The position numbers and the translations under genes were made by a program. Shown in pieces: positions 55,053 through 64,000 of a stretch of 64,000 nucleotides of DNA. The stretch spans positions 22,025,001 to 22,089,000 of the forward strand of contig NC_065573.1 of NCBI RefSeq assembly GCF_937616625.2, written 5' to 3'. This DNA comes from Mercurialis annua. Taxonomy: Eukaryota; Streptophyta; Magnoliopsida; Malpighiales; Euphorbiaceae. Positions within the stretch are counted from its first letter, which is position 1, and every line of letters begins with the position of its first letter. The notes below the pieces were generated by a model. That model saw only the letters and a list, made by a program, of their open reading frames with translations, was not told where the DNA came from and did not search any database.

Positions 55053-56148
55053 TATGCCAAACCATCTACCAGTCACTTTACTCTTTATTTTTTTTTTCCC
55101 GAAATCCCTCTACTTTAATTTGCGTTTATGTGTCGCTGTATTTTCATTTTTCTGGTCAAATGCCCTTATACGGATGGAATTCCGAGAGTGTACCACACTC
55201 TCGATTATTGAGAGTGTGGAAAAAATGTAACATATTAATTTTAAAATAAAGTAAAAAATACATTAAAACTCTTGTATATAGTCTATAACACATCAAAATC
55301 AACCCTAATTCTAAATTAAATTAATTAATTATATTATTATAAATTTAAATATAGTTACAAATAATTAATGTCTTTAGTTAATTAATTCAAATTAATTTAA
55401 CAATTATAATTAGTTTATTAAATTTTAATTTATCTCGAGACTTAATTTTTATTTCGAAATAAAATTTAGTCCGTAATTTTAGTCTCGCCGTCGTCTTTTC
55501 CCACCCCCACTCCGGCCGGCCACCTCATAAAATTTTATTTAATTTAATTAAATTTTAATTTATTTTGAAATTTTGATTCTATTTCGAAATAAAATTTAGT
55601 CCTTAATTTGATTATGCCACCGTCTTCTCCCTCCCTCACTTCGACCGCCCCACATAAAGTTTTATTTATTAAATTTTAATTTATCTCAAGATGTAATTTT
55701 AATTCTGAAAAAAAAAATTATTTCGAAATTTTAATTCCGTCGTCGCCTTCTCGCACTCCGACCATCACCATACTCCACTCTAGTCGGCCAACCATCACTG
55801 GAAAAGTGGTAATGGAAGAGACGAAGCATCTCGTGTTTCTTCCATTAATGGAGGAGAAGAAGGCAACCACTTTTCATTGGTGGCTAGCCGGCCAAAAAAT
55901 TAATTCCGGTGATGAACGAGGGAGAAGAAGATTATAAAAAAAATGCTAATTGATCTCGAAATTTTAGCCATTTTATATTTTTATTTTAACACATTATTTA
56001 ATAGAGAGTGTGTCACATTCTTCACATTCCATCCATTTAAGGGTATAATAACAAGAAAAATAAAAATAGAGAGACATAAACGGCAAACTAAAGTAAAGGA
56101 ATTTCCGAAAAAACGATGAAGAGTAGAGGAACTCTCAGATAAGTTTGG
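55053..56148. mobile_element. Foldback element, about 1.1 kb
   Basis: Long inverted arms: CCTCTACTTTAATTTGCGTT (about 55112) pairs with the complement near 56090, and CCTTATACGGATGGAATTCC pairs with the complement near 56030. The outer tips may be GCCAAAC...GTTTGGTC. The middle has three degenerate copies of a unit of about 120 bp (ATTTCGAAATAAAATTTAGT, then a GC-rich CGCCGTCGTCTTCTCCC phrase; 55445-55770). No clean target duplication, so the ends are approximate. Confidence 0.65.
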
Positions 56149-56167
56149 TCGTTCTTTTAATTACAAT

Positions 56168-56406
56168 CAATGTTTTAAAAACCGGACCGAATTGGCTGGT
56201 CGAATCGGTTAAATTAGAAACCGGCCATTGGTCTGGTCCAAAACTGTAAAAAACTAAATTTTTAGGTTCAATTGGAGGTTGGACCAAATTGAACTGGATC
56301 GAATCAATAAAAAATCGGGTGTTGAACCGGTGAACCGGAGATTGAATTGGTGAACCATAATAAATCAGGAACTGGTGGTCTTACCGGTTCGGTTTTAAAA
56401 ACACTG
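56168..56406. mobile_element. Short hAT-type MITE, 239 bp
   Basis: Termini CAATGTTTTAAAAACCGGAC and CGGTTCGGTTTTAAAAACACTG (second end complementary) equal those of the 16688-27787 element. Flanks ATTACAAT (56160-56167) and ATTACAGT (56407-56414) match at 7 of 8. Confidence 0.82.
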
Positions 56407-56414
56407 ATTACAGT

Positions 56415-58996
56415 ACCAATTAGTCAAGAGTAAGTTTGGGTTGGTAAGGTTAGAGTCCACCCAAAGAAAAAGGTTAGAGGAAATTAACTAATTGCAAGTG
56501 CCCATTATCATATGTCAAAATTGATGCAACTCTTTCTATAACTTTCTCAATCCTTATTATAACTTCTGATTTCTTGACGTTCTACCTACCAATATTCATA
56601 ATGCAAAGACAAACATTTCACACTTTAAATTTATTACTCCTTTACTAAGCAACATCAGTAATTTATGATTAATTTCTACACATATACTGTAATTTAGTGA
56701 TGGAACGATAATATTCAAATTTTGAAATACTCTGCAATTTAAAATAAGTCGGTGTTTATTTTAAAATAAAAATATACAGTTTTGTGATCTCTTATAAATA
56801 TTATAATTTTATACTAATTGATTCAAATTATCTTTTCAATGTTTCAATTTAAATTTTATTAGTTTTTTGTTTTATATAATGACTAAGTCACTAATTCAAA
56901 TATATTCCAAAAATTTATCAAACTATTCAAAGTGAATATTAAAATATAAATATAAATGGTATATGGTATCCGACTGGAATCTGGAGTTTGTAAACGAAAA
57001 AATTTTAAATTTTAGACATCATGTCAATAAAATTGACCAAATTTTTATTTTGAAACAAATATTGAAATAAATAATTAAAAAAACTAAAAATCAGCAACTA
57101 TCGTAATTAGATACGTAAAAGTTTAGTGATCTAATTAATTTGATATTTAAATAACAATCATATATTGTTTAACTTTTAATGATTAGAAAGGCAAATGTTT
57201 GTATTTCACTCAAAGTTTACATTTGATGGAGTCAATAAAATGTTGCGTGGAATTTTCAAAATGAACCCATGTGACTTGTTATTTACTCTTTTCATTATCA
57301 ATAGTCTTCTCTTGTCTGTTTAGTTACACAACATGCCTAATGTGCTAGACAGGAATATACATTTGGTTCAAATCGAATCGCTTCGTACTAGAAAAGCAAA
57401 CTAAAATTTAGAAGGATTAATTTTTTTAAAAAATCAAAAATATTTGTTCGCACGCCTTTTGATTCAGTTTGATTATTCCAATTTGGCTTACTTTAAAATT
57501 TAAAGTAACTTCTTTTTACGTTCAAAACATAAACAAACTAAAAAAATTAAATCTTAAAATCAAATCAAACTAAAATTATCGGCACAATTTTTCAATTTAG
57601 TTTGGTTTGATTTTTGCAAACCCTAACATTAATGTTAGCACATTTTCTAATGATTTCAAATTTCAGATCAAATTATATGGTTTATGTGTCTTCTAGGAAT
57701 CATTTTCCTGGTAATAATTAGATCACCAGTCTTACATATTTATGAAAAAATTACTCTCAAGGTTTTAGACTAGATCAAAATTGCTGTTTTTTCTAAATAT
57801 TAAAATTCACTTTTTTAAGTCTTAAATAACATAAACCCCCTTACAAATTTCAGTTAAATGAACCCAAAATATCAGAAAAAAGAAATTAAAAAATTAAGGA
57901 TAAAAATAACAACTTCAACATAACTTTAGAGGTCAATAGTAATTTTACTCTGTATAAATTTATATATTAATAGAAATCTTACATTATGAGATTAAACTGT
58001 AATTAGTTTTTTTTTTTTTAAGTCGAGGTGTGTGTATATATATATTAGTATTCAAGAAAAGCATATAGATACATATGATTTAATGTAACAAACAGTGTCG
58101 GTGCAAGTTATGCGAGCAAAATTAGGGAAAAGGATTGAAAATGACAATTAGGAGAGAACCCTAAGCAATAAAATAATTGAAATATAAACAAAAATCCAAT
58201 GTGTAAGCATCAAACGATCAAAAATACAAATTTGATTTTTCTAATTAATCAAAGCAATATAAGTCAATTTTCAAACAAACAAATTAGTTGGTATCCTAAG
58301 TATCCTAAGCTTAATTAGTTATAACTTGCCATGATAAAATTTCACAAAAGATCAATTTACTCCTTAAACTTGGCACAATATATTAAAAACGCCATTCTAA
58401 AAAAAACCGTTTAAAAAACCCACAATTTTACTATTCTGTATAATTTGCACCCATATGCAAAAGAGTGTATTTTACACGCTGATCCATAAATTTATTTTTC
58501 GATTGATGCTTAATATAGATTTACAATTGGATGATAGTTTTCAAAAAAATAGAAAGAGTTATAAAAAGAGTTCGAATTTTTGACACTTTTAGACCTTTAC
58601 AGAAACATTAATATGGTATTTTTTATATATAATTTCAACATAAATATTTTATTTAAGATCAACAAATTAGATGCTATCTCAGTAATTGTAGCACACATAT
58701 GTTAATTACATTTTCGTTTGATATGAATTGGGCTGTCCATAATTTTTATGAGATATGAACTAAATAAATTATTATAAATACCGGCCAATTAGATATGCAC
58801 TTTATTGATGGATTATTCATTTATCCTCTATAATCTATAAAACTTGCAACAAGCATGACTTATCCTCGGATCATCGCAAAGCATCCCCTTTAAATATGCA
58901 GTGCATGAGAAGCTGCAAAAGAGCACAATCAAATAATTAATTCATTTCAAATTTTAAACAGTCAGATAAAAGTCTAACAGTAACATAATTTATAAT
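56415..58996. other. AT-rich intergenic DNA, 2.6 kb, nothing recognised
   Basis: No ORF, RNA gene or TE boundary could be supported on either strand; a (TA)n stretch lies at 58035-58046. Confidence 0.5.
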
Positions 58997-59208
58997 AGCC
59001 CTAAGGTATAAGTGAGTTGGTAAGCGCTCTCTTAATTTAAATGAGGTTGCGGATTCGAATCATACTCATGTATGCAACTGTTTAAAACTTGAAAATAGAG
59101 CTTTTCCTCCAGCAAGTGACCAACCTAACTCAAGAGGGGATTAATCTGAATGTGAAAGGTTTAAAGATGTCGCTTCATAGTTGGAAATTGTTTATGACAC
59201 CTCATTGA
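58997..59208 (+). mobile_element. tRNA-derived SINE, diverged
   Basis: CCCTAAGGTATAAGTGAGTT, GGTAAGCGCTCT (A box), GATTCGAATC (B box), CTCATGTATGCAACTGTTTA and AATCTGAATGTGAAAGG follow the order of the SINE at 42965-43177 read on its own strand. Target duplication not clear. Confidence 0.7.
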
Positions 59209-59209
59209 A

Positions 59210-59670
59210 TTATTATTATTGGAAAGAGTAACGTTTTGGAGGGATTGAAGTCATAACCTTAATTAGTAGAATGTTGTCAAGTTCTTATACCATTTAAACT
59301 ACAACTCATTGAATGTAGGCGAAATCTATTTTAAATTTTTGTACTTTGTTATTTTTTCTTTACTTCATTCCTAGGCGTTTTTTTTCTTTACTTTGTCCAT
59401 ATACTTTTAAAAATAATCTTATAAATTTTTTTATTAATAAAATGCAGAAGTGTGAAAGATTAAGTAAAATTATTTTTAAAAGTATAGATACTAAGTAAGA
59501 AAACAAAAAAAAATTATGGAATTGTTCTCGAAAATATAAGAACTAAATAAAAAAATAATACTAACATCTAAGGACAAAGTAAAATAAAAAATGCAAAGAT
59601 CTTAGAATAAGTTAAATCTTTAAATCTTTAATTTTACATATTTAATAAATCAAATAGAAAATGTCAATGA
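59210..59670. other. SINE flank and AT-rich DNA
   Basis: 59320-59620 shows a weak inverted repeat of TTTTTCTTTACTT / AAGTAAGAAAAC type; no gene. Confidence 0.35.
59220..59309 (-). mobile_element. Short tRNA-derived SINE, diverged
   Basis: On the minus strand TCAATGAGTTGTAGTTTAAA, TATAAGAACTTGAC and GGTTATGACTTCAATCCCTC match the 49515/54517 family. CTCATTGAAT stands on both sides (59201-59210 and 59305-59314) as a possible target duplication. Confidence 0.55.
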
Positions 59671-59679
59671 TTAAATTTT

Positions 59680-60076
59680 GAGCAAATTACGCTAAGGTCC
59701 CTGAAATATATCATAATTAACAGTTTGTTACCTCTTGTTTCAAAAGTCTACTTAATAGTTCCTCAGTTTTAATTTCGTTAACTATTAGGTTCCTCCGTTA
59801 ATTTCGAGACTTATTTTCAAACGATTTGGTACCCCACCTTTAGTTTTACGAATGATTTGGTCCTCACTTTTAATTTTATTAAACGATTTGGTCCCTCACT
59901 TTTAAACGATTTAGTACCCGAGTTTCAATCCGTTAAACGATTTAGTCCCTCGAATTAATAGAAGGATCTCTCAGTTAACGGAATTAAAACTGAAGGACTA
60001 ATAAGTAGACTTTTAAAACAAGGGGCACCAAACTGTTAATTATGATATACATTAGGAGCCTCTGAGTAATTTGCTC
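59680..60076. mobile_element. Mutator-type MITE (GAGCAAATTAC family), 397 bp
   Basis: Perfect 9-bp target duplication TTAAATTTT (59671-59679 and 60077-60085). Termini GAGCAAATTACGCTAAGGTC and its near complement. The arms contain three to four repeats of AACGATTTGGTCCCTCA (59815-59955). Intact counterpart of 13272-14455. Confidence 0.9.
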
Positions 60077-60085
60077 TTAAATTTT

Positions 60086-61143
60086 TAACCTCTTCAATCA
60101 TAAAGTCTTTAACATTGTGTTAAATAACTAAGTCACTCAAAAATTTAAACTCTTAGATGAGATTTCAATAACATTTTAAATTATCATATTATGTCTAATA
60201 AGCTCTATCCAAAAAATTCAGTATTTTTTTTATACCATAATAAAGAAAAGAAAATAGAAAAGTTAAGAAGAAAGAAACAGAAGAAAGAAGGCAAGGATAT
60301 GTGTTGTATATTCATTTGGTGGTTTGTACCTAATAAGGTTAGAATCTCTTGTATAAAGAAAGAACAACTTTTACTTTCTTGCACTCACATTTAAGATGAT
60401 TCTTATCCCCACTTCTTACAATTGTCCGACTAAAGTCCCTACACCGTATCTTTTTTGAATCACTATAAATTACAATAATTAATTGCTTAAAGTTTAGTAG
60501 CAAAATAAATTAATTTGTAGGCTGTTATAATTTTAATCAAAACTTTTAATATAAGTTTCAATTTTATTATTTTGTTGCAATTCAAACCAATTATTCTAAT
60601 TAATTTAATTGTTTTAAATTTTAGTTGAATTTACAAATTAACTGCATAATTATCAAAATTAATTTTTTTTTAATTTTAAAATTTAACTTTTAAAATTAAA
60701 AAAATAAAAAATAACGTTAAAATTTAATTCTAAATACATTAACTTTTTGGCGATTGAAACAAAGAAAAAAACAAATTTGAAGTTAAAAAAAATCAATTAA
60801 AGTAAATGAGTATTGGATGAAAAATTAAAAAAAATTAAATTGACTGAAAAAGACTAAATCTGTAACAAAATGCTGAAATTAAAAAATTTTGGTTAAAATT
60901 ACAACAACGCACAAATGTTTTAATTTATTTTGCTATTGGCCCTTGTTTAAAAAACTATTTCATGAAAATAAGTTTGAAGCAATTTTATATAATATTTTCT
61001 AAAAATCAGAAATACAAGATAACATGTTTGAATTAAAAAAAGATAAAATTGAAAATTGTTAAATCAAATAAACAATTTAATGGTTAGAATATAATTTATT
61101 TATTAGTCTTTTAATTTATTAATTTTTACTTTTTCATATGTGT

Positions 61144-61146
<3 letters not shown>
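60086..61146. other. AT-rich intergenic DNA, nothing recognised
   Basis: A 67-codon Lys-rich frame at 60191-60394 has no known features. Confidence 0.5.

Positions 61147-61225
<79 letters not shown>
61147..61225. repeat. (AT)n microsatellite, about 39 units
   Basis: An almost perfect AT run that ends 20 bp before the solo LTR at 61245. Confidence 0.95.
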
Positions 61226-61228
<3 letters not shown>

Positions 61229-61244
61229 TATAGACATACATATA

Positions 61245-62722
61245 TGATAGGAGTAGAATTACTCCTATAATACCGTTGTTTTACGAGTTATTTACGTGTG
61301 TTTAGTGATTATTTTTATGCATATTGGGTCTCATTTCTTATTTGAGCGTTTCAGGTACTACCACGTAGATTTCACGGAGTTTCGGACTAAATTAGAGCAA
61401 TATGGTGAAGTTTAAGCAAGACCGGAGTCGGATAGGTTTTTCGAGTGACTTCAGAGCTGTTTCAGAGAATTGGCCTAAGAGAAAATGGAAGTCGCGATGG
61501 AAGCATAGTGCCTCGCTCGCCCCCTAGTTGATTTTGCTCCTACAGGTGCTAGGGAAGATGGAAGGCGCGATGGAAGAATAGTGCCTCGCATCGCGCCTCA
61601 GAAGAAGATCAGCATATAGTTGCAAGGCGCGATGGAAGCAACGTGCCTCGCAACGCACCTCCCATCGCGTCTAACTGCTGAATTGTTTTTACATTTTTGA
61701 CCCCGATCTTTCATTCCGATGCTAAAATTATGAAGGGGCAACTTTGGACCTTCACCAAATACGAATCTAAAACTGACAGCGGGTATATATAGTAGTTTTT
61801 ACAACCAAATTAGGGGGGGCTTAGTTAGTTTATCATTGTATTAGACTAAAAATATTAGATTAGCAGTATTAGTTCATCGTTTTTCGATTTGATTACTCTT
61901 TGAGCTGGATTTTATTCTTCGATATTATATTGGGATTTTTATGCAAGTAAGGTACGATAATTCAGAGAGATCTTTTTCATTGTTTATCTTATCAATTATG
62001 AATTCTATATATTATATTGTTGGTTTATCTTTGATCATGAGTAACTAAACCCATCGTGGAGATTATTAATGGGATTTATGTCTGTTTAAACAAATTGGAT
62101 TTATGGGTTGTTGTTATTACTATGTTTTAATTATTGTTCTTAACGCTTGAATTTATTTTGCTAATTTATTTATTGTCCTGTGTTTTGATTTTAGCTTGAG
62201 AGAGTAAAACTGAAATAGACCAATATAATTAAGAACGTAGGAGTTAATTGCACGAGAGTGAATTGACAAATAAGTGTTCTTAGGGTTTGCTTCACAAACA
62301 TCAATCAATTAATTATTTAGGTTAATTATAACACGAGAGTGAGTAGTTGCCTATTGATTGTTTAATTGACTGTTTTTGCCTGCAATTGCTCGAGAGAGAA
62401 TTTTAGGTGCTTACGATTAGCATGAACCTTAGTAAAACAACCAAATCCATATTCCAATATGATTGAACAACATAATGAAAGTTAATAATCCTGCTTTACC
62501 CATTATTGTTTAACACCAATTTAATTACAGCTTTACTTTATTAATTTATACTAGTTTAATTTAGTCTTTTAATTTACACAACAAAACAAAAATATCTTTT
62601 CAACTATCTAAATCGAGTCTCCTAACTGGTTGTCTTTAGAAGCTTTCTCTGTGGGTACGATATCTGGACTTCGCAATCTATATTACAAGTTGCATACGTA
62701 CGCTTGCGTATTTTTACCAACA
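61245..62722 (+). mobile_element. Solo LTR related to the Athila element (1478 bp)
   Basis: It starts TGATAGGAGTAGAATTACTC and ends ATTTTTACCAACA, the same plan as the LTR at 10175-11720, including several CGAGAG phrases in the distal half and GTACGATATC near the end. The 5-bp target duplication ATATA (61240-61244 and 62723-62727) is perfect, though ATATA is common here. TATA-like TATATATAG at 61784-61792. Its U3 has three GC-rich repeats of GGCGCGATGGAAG...GTGCCTCGC (61485-61675). No internal region follows, so it arose by LTR-LTR recombination. Confidence 0.85.
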
Positions 62723-62924
62723 ATATATCGCAAAAATAAATTTATTTTTGTTTAATTAGTCGAACCAATAATTGAACTATGAACGGGTAGCAGTTCAATT
62801 TTTAAAATAGTAGCTTAAAATATTGTCTAAAAATTTTAATAATTAATTATTTTCAGCGATATAGTACTTTTGTTCATCAATAAACTATTGTAATCCTTAT
62901 CCTATCAAAAAGCCACATATATAA

Positions 62925-63288
62925 GACTAAATCTATTTTGAGGTCCCTAAACTATACAATTTTAGTTTATTAGGTCTCTTAACTTCTATTTGACTTTTTA
63001 GGTCTTTAAACTTTCATTTTTTTGGTTCATCAGGTCCTTCAAATTTTATTTGCCTTTCTCAAATCCCTAATTGTTTATTTTTTGGTTCATTGGGTCCTTA
63101 AATGGATTTTCGTTTAAGGACCTAATGAAAGAAAACAAAAATTTAAGGACTTGAGAAAATTAAATAAAAGTTGAGGGACCTGATGAACCAAAAAATGAAA
63201 ATTTAAGGATTCGAGAAAATCAAATAAAAGTTAAAAAATTTGATGAATTAAAAAATAAAAGTTTAAGGACCTTAAAATAGATTTAGCC
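62925..63288. mobile_element. Mutator-like MITE, 364 bp
   Basis: Termini GACTAAATCTATTTTGAGGT and ACCTTAAAATAGATTTAGCC are inverted repeats. Flanks CATATATAA (62916-62924) and AATAAATAA (63289-63297) match at 7 of 9. Arms carry repeated GGTCCTTAAA / TTTAAGGACC phrases. Confidence 0.65.
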
Positions 63289-63297
63289 AATAAATAA

Positions 63298-64000
63298 TGG
63301 CACCCTAAAAATGAAATCCTTTAGTTTACATATTTTTTCAAAGTTCAATATTTTTTAGGGTAACTTGTATTCATTGTATCTGATCGTTAAATTGATATCT
63401 TATTTTTTAATACTAAAATATTATGAAAAATCCATTACTCATAATAAATTTAAAACAATTATTTTAACGTTATTAAAAAATTGTACCCTTTGTATTGAGC
63501 TTTTAATTGGCTGGATTATATGGTAGATGTTAAAATTATAAGTCAATCCAGCGTTCAGCTAGCTGCGCTTAAAGTTCGAGTACAAAATTTCAAAAATGGA
63601 TTTAGAGAGTTTAGACATTGAGTTCGGTCTCACTATTTAGTCCGTTAGTTTATTTATAGTATATTAAACTCTGTAGGTCATCAAATTTTTCTCAAATTAC
63701 AGAAAGATCACTAAATTTTATTCTTAGAAAATGATCATTGAATTTTATCTTTTACTACAAAAAGATACACCCATATAAAACATATCATTCTCACGCAAAA
63801 AAGCAACATTTTTACTTACGTGGTAAGCCAAAATTATAAAAATGAACATAGTTCAGTGATCTTTTTACAATAAAAGGTAATAATTCAATGATATTTTTGT
63901 AATTCACAAAAAATTTAATATTCTTTTCATAATAATAAAAATATTTTTATAATAAAATGTATAGTTTAGTGATTATTAAAAAAGTTTATTTAATAATTTT
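63298..64000. other. AT-rich DNA with a degenerate foldback
   Basis: 63670-63985 contains paired GATCA(C/T)TAAATTT and TAGTTTAGTGATTATT phrases like another MITE, but no ends could be fixed. No gene. Confidence 0.4.

Overview
This window is a TE-saturated, AT-rich stretch of a higher-plant nuclear genome, most likely a eudicot. The evidence is the Athila-type Ty3/gypsy element primed by plant tRNA-Asp, a chromovirus-like LTR element primed by tRNA-Met, a SIRE-like Copia solo LTR, tRNA-derived SINEs, Stowaway, PIF/Harbinger, hAT and Mutator-type MITEs, and three intronless NDR1/HIN1-like (NHL, LEA_2) genes. I could not assign a species.

Layout. 1-11720: a young Athila element cut by the window's left edge, with an intact 1794-aa gag-pol, a second ORF in the env-like position, and LTRs that look identical over the 551 bp that can be compared. 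It sits in an older Ty3/gypsy LTR remnant (11721-12870). 13272-14927: a nest of MITEs, two inside a third plus one beside it. 15420-32740: copy A of a segmental duplication. It carries an NHL10/YLS9-like gene (28553-29212, minus) and is inflated by an hAT element (16688-27787) that swallowed a 10.2-kb LTR element with 3.85-kb LTRs and only a broken gag. On its right side is a PIF/Harbinger element (30079-32667) holding a MITE, a Copia solo LTR and an hAT element. 33340-35850: a LINE 5' remnant with ORF1 interrupted by a MITE. 36200-40030: copy B of the duplication, with the second NHL10-like gene (38072-38731, minus; one amino-acid difference). 40-50 kb: AT-rich DNA with SINEs, Stowaway, Mutator-type MITEs, a C30 tract, a 0.6-kb tandem duplication and a dispersed 0.55-kb repeat pair. 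50622-51251: a third NHL gene (NHL1/NHL12-like, minus). 51-64 kb: no host gene recognised; MITEs, SINEs, a 1.1-kb foldback and a solo LTR related to the Athila element.

How it fits together. The only host genes I support are the three NHL genes. They encode small plasma-membrane-anchored LEA_2 proteins of a family linked to defence and senescence. All lie on the minus strand, and the duplicated pair shares a promoter block with a TATA box and a palindromic W-box core. Because the NHL10 region is duplicated, each copy serves as an empty-site control for insertions in the other; this supports several TE boundaries independently. The feature most worth a second look is the array of about 18 repeats inside the 3.85-kb LTRs. 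Each repeat can form a small hairpin, and variant repeats keep the stem through a compensatory base-pair change.
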